Origin: Candidatus Kapaibacterium sp.
Lineage (GTDB): Bacteria; Bacteroidota; Ignavibacteria; Kapaibacteriales; HRBIN21
Direction: 5' to 3'
Length of the DNA stretch: 64,000 nt
Assembly (NCBI GenBank): GCA_025059875.1
Contig: JANXCT010000002.1
Location: forward strand, 23,910 to 87,909
Below are positions 52,467-60,821 of this stretch, piece by piece. The notes under the pieces are model-generated. The model saw only the letters and a list, made by a program, of their open reading frames with translations. It did not search any database and had not been told where the DNA came from. Position numbers and translations under genes: made by a program. The number at the start of each line of letters is the position of its first letter. The first letter of the stretch is position 1.

Positions 52467-54311
52467 ATGATGTCGTGCAAGATTTTGCCGTTATTGCAAG
52501 AGTCCCCAACCAAACAAAAAGTCAAAAACACAAAAACAACCACGAACAAACTCCTCACCTCCCTCATCCTCGCCTGCACTGCAGCTGCTCAGAATAGCCT
52601 ACAACTGGAGTTCCACCACCAGAAGCCAACAGCGACGTGGTCAGGAAGCTTCTTCACTGCGTTCTCCCTCTCCAGCCGCGACTCCTTCTGGGCTAAGCTA
52701 AGCTATAGTGCGCTTGGGGAGCGTATGCCTTCAGCGAGCTTCCGTGATGATGTAGGTGCGAGCATTCGGTACACTTATCTGCTTGGCGTTCCGTGGCAGC
52801 TTGAGTCTCAGCTAATGTGGTACTACCTGCGGGACACGCGCCTATCTGGCCATCCGGAAAGCGCCTGCTGGCGGGCTACGGTCGGTTTCTTGCACTCGCT
52901 CCCAAAATTGCAGGTAGGCGGCGGTGGAGGTTGGGAGATACTTCGCCAGTTCTCTCGGTCGGACTGGGGAATGAGCGGGTACGCACGGCTTCATTGGGAC
53001 GGAGTAGCTGGAGTTTGGCTACAAGCACAACTTGCTGCCGAAGGAACTCGATTCCAGGGCCAACGGCGCCGTTATGATGTCCGAGCGCATATCGCCAGCA
53101 GAGGAGGGGATGGGGATACGCTCTTTGCTGGTAGCGCACGCCTCATGCAGAATGACATTCCAGGACTTGAGCCTGAGGAGCTCCAACGGCGCCGTGAGCA
53201 ACACTTCGGAGGGTTCCTCATTCTCGACGAGCCTCTTCTACCAGCACTGAGGTGGCGGTTACGGCTGAGAATGCAGAGTATGCGTGTCGTCAATACATGG
53301 TTGGGGAGGGCTTCGGGAGTCTCCCCGAAGGAGCAGACTCGGCTGGGCGGAGAGGCAGAGAACATGCTGGATTGGTCGCTACCTCTGGGGACAGTTCGCG
53401 CCACAGCAGAACTCCAGTACAGCGAAGAGGCATACCGCATCCGGGGCTCCTTCACGCAGCTTGGCGACCTGCAGAAGCAACAACAGGAGAGACTCAAGGA
53501 CTTCACCAGCCTGTGGGTGCGCCTCGCTGCTTCGGCGCACTTGGGGCTTAGCCAGCGTGACAGCCTCTTGCTGATAGGCTCTATCGCTCTACTCCGCTAC
53601 GACACCCCAAGTCCACAGAACACGGACGACCGAGACGAGCAGCATCTCTTCACAGCCCTCACCCATCGCCGCTCCTGGGGTAAGGCAGTCACGACGACGC
53701 TTACGGTCGAATTCCAAGGCCGGCACCTGGTCTTCTTGCTGGCTCCAAGAAGTGCATGGAACCACTGGCTCTATACCCTTGCACTGCGCTGGCAAGGGAA
53801 ATGGCTAACGGAACGCCTCATGTGGCAGCCGACATGGGAAGTTCGCGCTACGTACACTGTCCGCGATTACGACTACACTACTGTCCTCCGCGACCTCTCA
53901 CTACGGCAATGGAGCTACCGTGACAGCATCCGGATACGGCTGTCTGCAGAGTGGGAAGCCGAGGTGGGCTACATTGGCCGAATTACTCGAATTGGACTCC
54001 TGCAGTGGAAGGCATTTTCAGAACAGCCGCAAGCGCAGGTCCAGGAGCAGAGCGGAGGTTTGCTCTTCGTCTGGGGGAGGGGACGACAGAGCTGGGGGAT
54101 AGGGGCCCGGTTGTTGGTGTCTGAGTACCGCGAGCATCGAGGAGAAGGTAGTCGAAGCTCCTACGGCCTCGGGCCGCAGGCGCGTGTTGTCCTTCAGACG
54201 GCCTACGGGACCCTTACAGCGATGGGATGGTACGAGCTGCGGCGCTCTGACCGAGACCAACAGTGGTCGGTCGTTCCCTGGCTCACGCTCTCGTTCCGCA
54301 CGGTGGAGTAG
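52467..54311 (+). CDS. Outer-membrane beta-barrel-like protein of unknown function
   Basis: 614 residues. The N-terminal about 42 residues form a long Lys/Thr-rich n-region and a hydrophobic stretch ending LACTAAAQ, consistent with a signal peptide. The remainder is dominated by alternating Trp/Arg/Leu strands (FWAKLSYSALGERMP, ALRWRLRLRMQSMRV, YTLALRWQGKWLTER) typical of large barrels. I do not recognise a family. It begins 21 bases after the permease operon and lacks a clear ribosome-binding site. The first codons sit in an unusual A/C-rich, nearly G-free tract. It converges with lptD (2 bases apart). Confidence 0.6.
   Translation: MMSCKILPLLQESPTKQKVKNTKTTTNKLLTSLILACTAAAQNSLQLEFHHQKPTATWSGSFFTAFSLSSRDSFWAKLSYSALGERMPSASFRDDVGASIRYTYLLGVPWQLESQLMWYYLRDTRLSGHPESACWRATVGFLHSLPKLQVGGGGGWEILRQFSRSDWGMSGYARLHWDGVAGVWLQAQLAAEGTRFQGQRRRYDVRAHIASRGGDGDTLFAGSARLMQNDIPGLEPEELQRRREQHFGGFLILDEPLLPALRWRLRLRMQSMRVVNTWLGRASGVSPKEQTRLGGEAENMLDWSLPLGTVRATAELQYSEEAYRIRGSFTQLGDLQKQQQERLKDFTSLWVRLAASAHLGLSQRDSLLLIGSIALLRYDTPSPQNTDDRDEQHLFTALTHRRSWGKAVTTTLTVEFQGRHLVFLLAPRSAWNHWLYTLALRWQGKWLTERLMWQPTWEVRATYTVRDYDYTTVLRDLSLRQWSYRDSIRIRLSAEWEAEVGYIGRITRIGLLQWKAFSEQPQAQVQEQSGGLLFVWGRGRQSWGIGARLLVSEYREHRGEGSRSSYGLGPQARVVLQTAYGTLTAMGWYELRRSDRDQQWSVVPWLTLSFRTVE
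52503..52571 (+). other. A/C-rich, G-poor tract at the 5' end of a barrel gene
   Basis: Only two G residues (52521 and 52544) in 69 bases, in a gene and genome otherwise G-rich. It covers the signal-peptide codons (Lys/Asn/Thr). It resembles a Rho-utilisation (C>G) region or an unstructured translation-start region; the role is inferred. Confidence 0.5.
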
Positions 54312-54313
54312 GG

Positions 54314-56845
54314 TCACAGCCCAGGAAGGGTTTTCTCCTCGTACTTCAGGTCACGGAGGATCGCCGCTTTCGGGCTGAAACGGAGCCAATACCCCCGGAA
54401 GGTACCTATCGGGTACCACTGGAAGCGCAGCTCCCAGCAGTGGAGCTGCCGAACCACAGCAATACTTGGGGCAATGAGTTGGCCTCCCAGCACATCAACG
54501 TTACCATTCGCCTGGATGTCCCAGCCACCGAGCACAATCCCAAGTCCGATTCCCAAGTTTGCTGCACGGCTCCTCTGGCTGGGGACAGGCTCATCGTATC
54601 GGAGTGCAGCCGAGAGCGATAGCCGCCACTGAAGCGTGAAGGGCGATGCAGCCGTATCAGTACCGTTAGGCTCGTGCGTAGGCGTGGCTGGCAGCGGGAA
54701 GCTTCCAGCGAGGCTGAAGTCAGCTTGCAGTCGGAAGCTAGTCCAACGCACCGGGAAACGGCCATCAGCGATCCGCAGGCGATTGACACGGTACCACTGA
54801 CGGCCATCCGGGGAGGGAACCTCGACGTAGAAGCTACCAGTCGCCCCTCCCTGAAGGTTGAGGAGCTTGAGTGCTGGAATGGAGAAATCCAGAGCGACGT
54901 CGCTCAAACGCAGCGAATCAGCGAGTGGAGCATATCCCCCAGCAATGGCAAGCCGGAAGACCTCTACGACGGAAGGGGGAGCCGTGTCTGCAGCAGGGAG
55001 GAGGCGCAGTTCGAAGCTGTTGAGCAGGCGATAGTCTAAGCGGGCAGACCGAGTACGCGGGGCAAAGCCTCCACCGTCTAATGCAAAGCGGCTGTAGGTA
55101 ACGGCCCTACCGGTCCGATAGTCAACGTAGGAGGAGTAGAACTGCGGGAACCCAGGGGTAAAGGACACAGTCACGGTCGGCTGCAAGACGTGGCGGATAG
55201 CATCTGCCCCAATGATGGAGGGCAGGTCTGCAACCCCGTAGAGACGAGTGCCGATGCCCAGGGCGATGCTGTAGCTGTACTCCCGGAATAGCCCGGCCAG
55301 GCGCTCTTGGACCAAGGTGGAGTCCTCCGGGCGCATCCTCTGGCGGAGTTGGCGGAAGTACCACCGCTCCTCATAGCTCAGGCTGGGAGTGAACACGAAG
55401 TACCCCAGGCGGGGACTGACTCGGAGAGACGGAGTATGGCTAATGGAGCTCTGGTGGGCGTATCCAGTTGCCGAGCGCTGATATTGCCAGCGTGCAACCA
55501 TGGAGTAGCCCAGGGTCAGTTGGCGTAGCCATTCCGGAGCGGCATACCACCGCTGGAGTGGCATCCAGCTAGGCAGCGTCAGAGTTAGCCGAGGGAGGGT
55601 GCCAGCGTGTGCTCCAGTGATGAGGTTCTGCTCACGCTGCAGTGTCAACGAGAGGGAAGCGCCCGACTCGAAGAGGTAAGAGCTGCTGAGTGTTGACAAC
55701 AAGCTCTCCAGGAGGCGCTGCTGGAGGTCAGTGGAGACCTGCCGGAAGTAGTCCGGCGAACTGAGACGGAGGTTGGCTTGGAGGTCCCAAGTTGGGGTAA
55801 TACGCTGGCGGTGCTGCCAGTTGATGTTCCAGTGCCGCTGGAGAGGTACGTCTAGGTCAGGACGGGTTATGCCCCCACTCAGCTCGGCTGAGCCTTGGAG
55901 CCAGTCCCGAAGGGCATACCGGAAGAGCACATGTCCTAACGCCCCTTGACGAGTCCGGAGGGTTGCTCGGAGCTGGATATCCCAGTAGTCGCTCGGGGCA
56001 TAGAAGTAGCCGAGGCCCTCCGCTACCAAACCGCCTGTGGCTGAGAAGAAGAACGACGGCGTGAGGACGCCGGATTGCCGTCCGCCGCGGTTAGGGAAGA
56101 AGAGCCCGAAAGGGAAGAGGAAGACGGGGAGGTCCTCCACGTACACGATGACGGGGTCGGCAAAGATGCGGTCACCTGTGACGACCTTCATGCGTGGTGC
56201 GCAGAAGCGGTAGTGCGGACGCTCGTGGTCACAGGTGGTATAGCAGCCTCCCTGCACGAAGAAGACGCCAGGCTCCACCTGCTTGAGGCGTTCCCCAGCA
56301 TAGTAGCCTTCGCCGAGGTGGGTTGAGACCCCTACGACAACTCCGCGCCGGGTTTGGAAGCTGTACCGGATTTGTTCGCCCTTGTAGACCTGGTCGCCGT
56401 CGCGAAAGATGGGAGTTCCTTGAGGCTTTCCAGAAGAGTCAGGGACTCCTGCCGCCGTTAGTTCTGACCGGGGAAGCCATAGCTCTACGACTTCGGCTGT
56501 AAGCTCCTGTTGGCGAAGCACCAGCCTGGCCTTTCCACGAAGGCGGAGCCGCTGTTCCGCAGCTACATAAAGCAGGGTGTCGTTCGCCGAGAAGACGACA
56601 ACTGTGTCAAGGTTGCGGTTCCGCCGCGGTTCAGAGGCAGGCCGTGGCTCCGCAGAGGCAGTAGTATCGGGAAACTGTACAGGAAATGTCGGTTGGGGTA
56701 GGGTAAGGCTTGTGTCACCCTGTCTCTCGACTTCTGGAGACTTCGGTTGTGTGCGGATTTGAAGCTGTGGTAGGGCTACAGTGCCGGCTGTGCAGAAGCC
56801 CAGCAGCCACCACAGCAGCTTACTCAAGTTCAATCCGGGCCGCAT
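54314..56845 (-). CDS. lptD: LPS-assembly protein LptD (OstA)
   Basis: About 843 residues. The signal peptide LLWWLLGFCTAGTVALP is followed by a Pro/Ser/Thr-rich linker, an OstA-like beta-jellyroll (DTVVVFSANDTLLYVAAEQR, LRLRGKARLVLRQQELTAEV), the family segment CYTTCDHERPHYRFCAPRMK, LPVFLFPFGLFFPNRGGRQS, and a barrel of about 550 residues. LptD inserts lipopolysaccharide into the outer leaflet of the outer membrane, so the cell has LPS. The ATG at 56845 starts the signal peptide and lies 26 bases inside the DUF4292 gene, implying coupled translation. LptE is not apparent. Confidence 0.87.
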   Translation of the reverse strand: MRPGLNLSKLLWWLLGFCTAGTVALPQLQIRTQPKSPEVERQGDTSLTLPQPTFPVQFPDTTASAEPRPASEPRRNRNLDTVVVFSANDTLLYVAAEQRLRLRGKARLVLRQQELTAEVVELWLPRSELTAAGVPDSSGKPQGTPIFRDGDQVYKGEQIRYSFQTRRGVVVGVSTHLGEGYYAGERLKQVEPGVFFVQGGCYTTCDHERPHYRFCAPRMKVVTGDRIFADPVIVYVEDLPVFLFPFGLFFPNRGGRQSGVLTPSFFFSATGGLVAEGLGYFYAPSDYWDIQLRATLRTRQGALGHVLFRYALRDWLQGSAELSGGITRPDLDVPLQRHWNINWQHRQRITPTWDLQANLRLSSPDYFRQVSTDLQQRLLESLLSTLSSSYLFESGASLSLTLQREQNLITGAHAGTLPRLTLTLPSWMPLQRWYAAPEWLRQLTLGYSMVARWQYQRSATGYAHQSSISHTPSLRVSPRLGYFVFTPSLSYEERWYFRQLRQRMRPEDSTLVQERLAGLFREYSYSIALGIGTRLYGVADLPSIIGADAIRHVLQPTVTVSFTPGFPQFYSSYVDYRTGRAVTYSRFALDGGGFAPRTRSARLDYRLLNSFELRLLPAADTAPPSVVEVFRLAIAGGYAPLADSLRLSDVALDFSIPALKLLNLQGGATGSFYVEVPSPDGRQWYRVNRLRIADGRFPVRWTSFRLQADFSLAGSFPLPATPTHEPNGTDTAASPFTLQWRLSLSAALRYDEPVPSQRSRAANLGIGLGIVLGGWDIQANGNVDVLGGQLIAPSIAVVRQLHCWELRFQWYPIGTFRGYWLRFSPKAAILRDLKYEEKTLPGL

Positions 56846-57584
56846 TGGTCGGAATATGCAGGCTATATGGGCGCGACGGGGTAGAATGGTAAGCAACGTC
56901 GCGGACTACAAGCACGAGGTTGATCCCGGCCATCGCAATACGCAGTCGCTCCGGGTAGCTTGGTAGGGAATGGTGCTGACCGCTATACTCTACTTGGAGT
57001 CGCCCCGCGGGAAGCTCAGCCTCGTAGGAAAGTAGCCTTAAGTCCAGAGACCGAAAGGTCCAGCAGCTACCGGCTGTATCGCAGAGCTTCAGCTGCTGTT
57101 TGTCCTCTTCCCAAGCAGCCGATCCCAACCTTTCTGGCAGGGAGACCTCAGGCCGTAAGAGAGTGAACAGCACCGACGGTGGAAGAGCGAGTCCAAGCAC
57201 GCGCTCGACGGCCTGCGGAGTTGGTCTTCCTCGGAGGAGCACGTTCCGGAGGGCATCGTAGTACTGCATCTCCGATACCGTCAAGCGCAACTGTCCTACA
57301 GCGACGCCAAAAGGCCCCCACAGCTCTGCCCAGAGGGAGTCAGAGCCAGCAACCTCTATCTGACATCGAACCGGCAAAGGTGTCCGTGGCAGCAAGAGGT
57401 CTGCCGACAGCGTCACCACTAGGGCATTCGGCTGTTGCCATGTATGGAGTCGCTTCAGCATCGCTGAGAGCTCGCTTTTGCTCAGAGGGGTAACGCCGGA
57501 GCGCGGTGTTGCACAACTCAGGAGGAGCATGCAGAGGAGGAGTATGCAGAGGGCCACTGCAAATGCTTGGCTCCGGACAGCCAT
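56820..57584 (-). CDS. DUF4292 family lipoprotein
   Basis: 254 residues. The signal peptide AFAVALCILLLCMLLLSC ends in a lipobox (LLSC). The mature part (LHTWQQPNALVVTLSADLLL, RCQIEVAGSDSLWAELWGPF, VAVGQLRLTVSEMQYYD) matches the DUF4292 pattern, whose fold is related to the LolA/LolB lipoprotein carriers. The 3' end overlaps the lptD start by 26 bases. A LolB-like envelope role beside LPS insertion is an inference. Confidence 0.75.
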   Translation of the reverse strand: MAVRSQAFAVALCILLLCMLLLSCATPRSGVTPLSKSELSAMLKRLHTWQQPNALVVTLSADLLLPRTPLPVRCQIEVAGSDSLWAELWGPFGVAVGQLRLTVSEMQYYDALRNVLLRGRPTPQAVERVLGLALPPSVLFTLLRPEVSLPERLGSAAWEEDKQQLKLCDTAGSCWTFRSLDLRLLSYEAELPAGRLQVEYSGQHHSLPSYPERLRIAMAGINLVLVVRDVAYHSTPSRPYSLHIPTNAARIELE

Positions 57585-57618
57585 CGTAAGCTTCTGCTGC
57601 GGAGTTTGGAGTTTTTAC

Positions 57619-57626
57619 GATTTTTG
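57619..57626 (+). promoter_or_regulatory. Putative -7 box, one mismatch (GATTTTTG)
   Basis: It differs from TAnnTTTG at the first base. It is 73 bases before the pterin synthase ATG in the 115-base divergent gap. Confidence 0.28.
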
Positions 57627-57699
57627 TCCCCGGCTATTGCGTTGCAGCCGAAGGTACAGAGCGCAGTTTCTTAGAACGCTAGCCAACTGCCCGCAGCCA

Positions 57700-58161
57700 A
57701 TGGTCTATGTCACGCGTCGAGCAACCTTTTCCGCAGCACACCGGCTCTACAACCCGCAGTGGTCAGATGAGCAGAATCGCGAGGTCTTCGGAAAGTGTGC
57801 TAACCCGAACGGCCATGGACACAACTACGTGGTAGAGGTTACCGTGGCCGGTATGCCGGACCCGGAGACTGGCTATGTCATTGACCTGAAGCTGCTAGCG
57901 CAGGTGCTGGAGGCAGAGATCATCAGCAAGGTGGACCACAAGCACCTCAACTACGACGTGGACTTCCTCCGTGGCATCAATCCCACGGTGGAGAATCTTG
58001 CGATTGCCTTCTGGCGTGTCCTCCAAGGGAAAATTCCGCAAGGGCAGCTCTATGCTGTTCGCGTTTACGAGTCTGATAACAACTACGCGGAGTACCGTGG
58101 CGAGCCGACTCCGTGGAACCCTACCCAGGTCATGTCCCATAGCCTGTCAGCGGATGGATAG
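57700..58161 (+). CDS. 6-pyruvoyl-tetrahydropterin synthase / QueD family, PTPS-I-like
   Basis: 153 residues. It converts dihydroneopterin triphosphate to 6-pyruvoyl- or 6-carboxy-tetrahydropterin. Zinc ligands are in SAAHRLYN and NGHGHNY; the catalytic Cys is in FGKCANPNGHGHNY; DHKHLNYDV and VYESDNNYAEY complete the active site. The spacing and the SDEQNREVFGKCANPNGHGH stretch resemble eukaryotic PTPS more than short bacterial QueD. folE follows after 3 bases, giving GTP-to-pterin steps in one operon. The ATG at 57700 is chosen because the open frame upstream has no homologous residues. Confidence 0.83.
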   Translation: MVYVTRRATFSAAHRLYNPQWSDEQNREVFGKCANPNGHGHNYVVEVTVAGMPDPETGYVIDLKLLAQVLEAEIISKVDHKHLNYDVDFLRGINPTVENLAIAFWRVLQGKIPQGQLYAVRVYESDNNYAEYRGEPTPWNPTQVMSHSLSADG

Positions 58162-58164
58162 GGC

Positions 58165-58845
58165 GTGATGCAAACGAATGGGCAGATAGCGGCTGTATCC
58201 CAGCCCTCCTTAGCCGACGCGAATGGGAATCTCCGCTTAACGGTGGAAGAGCTTCAGCAGATGGAGCAGGAGCTAGAGCGGAAGTTTGCCGACATTCTGC
58301 GCATCCTGCGGATTGATCCCAGCGACCCTAACAGTGCTGACACTCCGAAGCGGCTAGCCCGAATGTGGGTGCGAGAGCTCTTCCGGGGCCGGTATGAGCC
58401 GCCACCACGATGTACGGTCTTCCCGAATCGGCGGCAGGTCAGCGGCATAGTCATGAGTCGTGGAATAGACGTCCGCTCGGTCTGTTCCCACCACTGGCAG
58501 CCTATCATCGGGCAGTGCGTGATCGGCTACGTGCCCGACGAGTACATCATCGGGCTGTCGAAGCTCAACCGGGTTGTGGAGTGGTTCAGCCGGCGTGGGC
58601 AGGTCCAGGAAGAGCTGACGGAGCAGATCGCGGACTTCCTCCAGGATCGGTTGCGCCCAAAGGCCCTTGGAGTCATCTTAGCCTGCCGCCACTACTGCAT
58701 GATCCTACGGGGTGTCGAAGGAGACGAGGAGCAGGCGATTATGGTGACGGCAGCATGGCGCGGTGAGCTCGCCACAAATCCAGAGCTTCGGCAAGAATTC
58801 CTCCGCCTGGCTGCAATCGAAGTGCCCGAGTATGGCGCGAAGTAG
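58165..58845 (+). CDS. folE: GTP cyclohydrolase I
   Basis: 226 residues. It makes 7,8-dihydroneopterin triphosphate from GTP for folate, biopterin or queuosine. Zinc ligands are in VCSHHWQPIIGQ (Cys and His) and ACRHYCMILRGV (Cys); GLSKLNRVVEWFSRRGQVQE is the family core. The usual CEHH is CSHH here. The N-terminal about 35 residues are extra. GTG 58165 or the next codon ATG 58168 is the start. The stop lies 14 bases inside rnhB. Confidence 0.92.
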   Translation: MMQTNGQIAAVSQPSLADANGNLRLTVEELQQMEQELERKFADILRILRIDPSDPNSADTPKRLARMWVRELFRGRYEPPPRCTVFPNRRQVSGIVMSRGIDVRSVCSHHWQPIIGQCVIGYVPDEYIIGLSKLNRVVEWFSRRGQVQEELTEQIADFLQDRLRPKALGVILACRHYCMILRGVEGDEEQAIMVTAAWRGELATNPELRQEFLRLAAIEVPEYGAK

Positions 58846-59470
58846 CCTCACGCCCCAGTACGAGCAGCCGTGGTGGCAGCGTGGAAAGTATGTTGCTGGC
58901 GTTGATGAGGTCGGTCGTGGAGCGCTCGCCGGTCCCGTCGTAGCTGCGGCTATCGTCCTGCCTATCGGCTTTGTTTCGGCGCTCCCAGTGTGTGATTCGA
59001 AGCTCCTTTCCCCTCAGCAACGCCAGCGGGTAGCTGCGTATCTTGAGCAATGTGCTGTTGCCTACGCCTTCGGGTGGGTTGAGCCGCAGGTCGTTGATAC
59101 GCTTGGCATTTTCCAGGCAACGCTCTTGGCGATGGGGCAGGCACTCTACGGACTCCGAGTGGTCCCGGACTACGTCTTCGTGGATGGTCCCGTCTTCCCC
59201 GACGTAGAGCTACCAGGCTGCGCTATTGTGGATGGGGACCGTCGCTGTCTATCGATTGCTGCCGCTTCTATCGTAGCCAAGGTTGCCCGGGATCGCTGGA
59301 TGGTTGAGGTTGCTGACCTTCGGTACCCCGTCTATGGCTTCGCCCAGCACAAGGGATACGGAACCCCGGCTCACTGGACAGCACTCCGCCGTTACGGCCC
59401 CTGCAGCCTTCACCGCCGCACGTTTCTCCGTCGACTTGACACCGTTGCGGATCATGAACGTGCTCTTTGA
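58832..59470 (+). CDS. rnhB: Ribonuclease HII
   Basis: 212 residues. It removes ribonucleotides and RNA primers from RNA-DNA hybrids. VAGVDEVGRGALAGPVVAAA carries the first acidic residues (DE), DYVFVDG and CLSIAAASIVAKVARD follow, and the C terminus has QHKGYGTPAHWTALRRYGPC with the usual SLHRRTF. The ATG at 58832 overlaps the folE end by 14 bases, and the stop overlaps pyrC by 17, so it is part of the same operon. Confidence 0.93.
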   Translation: MARSSLTPQYEQPWWQRGKYVAGVDEVGRGALAGPVVAAAIVLPIGFVSALPVCDSKLLSPQQRQRVAAYLEQCAVAYAFGWVEPQVVDTLGIFQATLLAMGQALYGLRVVPDYVFVDGPVFPDVELPGCAIVDGDRRCLSIAAASIVAKVARDRWMVEVADLRYPVYGFAQHKGYGTPAHWTALRRYGPCSLHRRTFLRRLDTVADHERAL

Positions 59471-60734
59471 GGGCATTCGAGTCCTCAATCCAGCGCAAGC
59501 ATTGGATGGCCGTTTCTCCCTGTGGCTCAAGGATGGCCGTATCGTTGCATTGAGTCATGAGCCGATCGTTGTAGAGCCGACGACACAGCGGATACCAGCC
59601 TCCCATCTCCTTGCCGTCCCTGGGCTCTTCGACATGCACGTCCATCTGCGTGAGCCAGGGCAGACCCACAAGGAGGACATTGCCTCTGGAACAGCCGCGG
59701 CGGCCAATGGAGGCTTCACCGGGATCTGCTGCATGCCAAATACCGAGCCAGCAATTGATCATCCCGTGGTCCTGAAGGCAGTGTTGGCTACGCCGTACGA
59801 TGCTCCCGTGGACCTTGTCTGTTGTGCGGCCCTCACTCGCGGTCGGAGCGGGCAAGAGTTAGCTCCGCTGCTGGAGCTTCACGCTGCTGGCGCAGTGATG
59901 TTCTCCGATGACGGCACCTGGCTCTCCAATGCAGAGCTATTACGACGCGCATTCCGTTTAGTGAGCTCTTTCAATGGGCTCGTCGCCCAGCACTGTCAGG
60001 AGCCAACCCTTACGGAGGGGTTTGCCGTCAATGATGGCGTCGTTGCAACCCGTCTCGGACTCAAAGGATATCCAGCCGTTGCCGAGGAAATAGCCATTGC
60101 CCGAGACCTCCTGTTGGCTGCTTACTGTCAGGCCCGGTACCACGTACAGCATGTGAGCACGCGCGGAGCTGTTGCCCTCATTCGGGAGGCGAAGCGTCGG
60201 GGCGTGCAAGTAAGCTGCGAGGTCACTCCACACCACCTTGTCCTGACAGAGGAGGCAGTCGGTGATTACGACACGAATGCGAAGATGAACCCACCACTGC
60301 GCACCCAGGCCGATGTTGACGCCCTTCGGGAAGCGCTGGCCGATGGTACGATCGACTGCATCGCCACCGACCATGCCCCACATGCCACCTACGAGAAACA
60401 GCAAGAGTTTGAAGCAGCCCCTCACGGAGTCATCGGACTCGAGACCGCTGTTGGCGTCGTTCTGACGCACCTTGTACACACAGGCATCCTGAGCTACGAG
60501 CGCTTCGTGCAGGTGATGGCCATAGCGCCGAGGCAGCTCTTAGGGCTGCCACTCCCGGAAATCACTCCGGGAGCGCAAGCGAATCTCACCATCATCGCGC
60601 CGGAGGAAGAGTGGACCGTCTCACCCGAGCGCTTCTGTTCCAAGGCGCGCAACACGCCCTTTGCGGGCTGGACTCTCCGCGGTAAGCCGAAATGGGTCAT
60701 CAACCGTGGACAGATGTGGGAGTGCCAGCTTTGA
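59454..60734 (+). CDS. pyrC: Dihydroorotase (class I type)
   Basis: A 426-residue zinc amidohydrolase closing carbamoyl-aspartate to dihydroorotate in pyrimidine synthesis. The metal site DMHVHLREPGQTHKEDI (HxH), CMPNTEPAID, HVQHVSTRGAV, CEVTPHHLVLTEE, and the catalytic Asp in IATDHAPHATYEK are all present. The frame is open to 59283 inside rnhB; the ATG at 59454 gives the family N terminus (VLFEGIRVLNPAQALDG). Last gene of the ptps-folE-rnhB-pyrC string. Confidence 0.92.
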   Translation: MNVLFEGIRVLNPAQALDGRFSLWLKDGRIVALSHEPIVVEPTTQRIPASHLLAVPGLFDMHVHLREPGQTHKEDIASGTAAAANGGFTGICCMPNTEPAIDHPVVLKAVLATPYDAPVDLVCCAALTRGRSGQELAPLLELHAAGAVMFSDDGTWLSNAELLRRAFRLVSSFNGLVAQHCQEPTLTEGFAVNDGVVATRLGLKGYPAVAEEIAIARDLLLAAYCQARYHVQHVSTRGAVALIREAKRRGVQVSCEVTPHHLVLTEEAVGDYDTNAKMNPPLRTQADVDALREALADGTIDCIATDHAPHATYEKQQEFEAAPHGVIGLETAVGVVLTHLVHTGILSYERFVQVMAIAPRQLLGLPLPEITPGAQANLTIIAPEEEWTVSPERFCSKARNTPFAGWTLRGKPKWVINRGQMWECQL

Positions 60735-60785
60735 GAGCAGTCGAGGTGCTGACTGAGTAGCAGCGAGGGAGTAGACTGGTTTTGA

Positions 60786-60793
60786 TATTTTCG
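60786..60793 (+). promoter_or_regulatory. Putative -7 box, one mismatch (TATTTTCG)
   Basis: It differs from TAnnTTTG at one base and lies 28 bases before the cytochrome c gene, in the 87-base gap after pyrC. Confidence 0.32.
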
Positions 60794-60821
60794 TGCCGCA
60801 CACCTGCAGGGTAGAGGAGCG

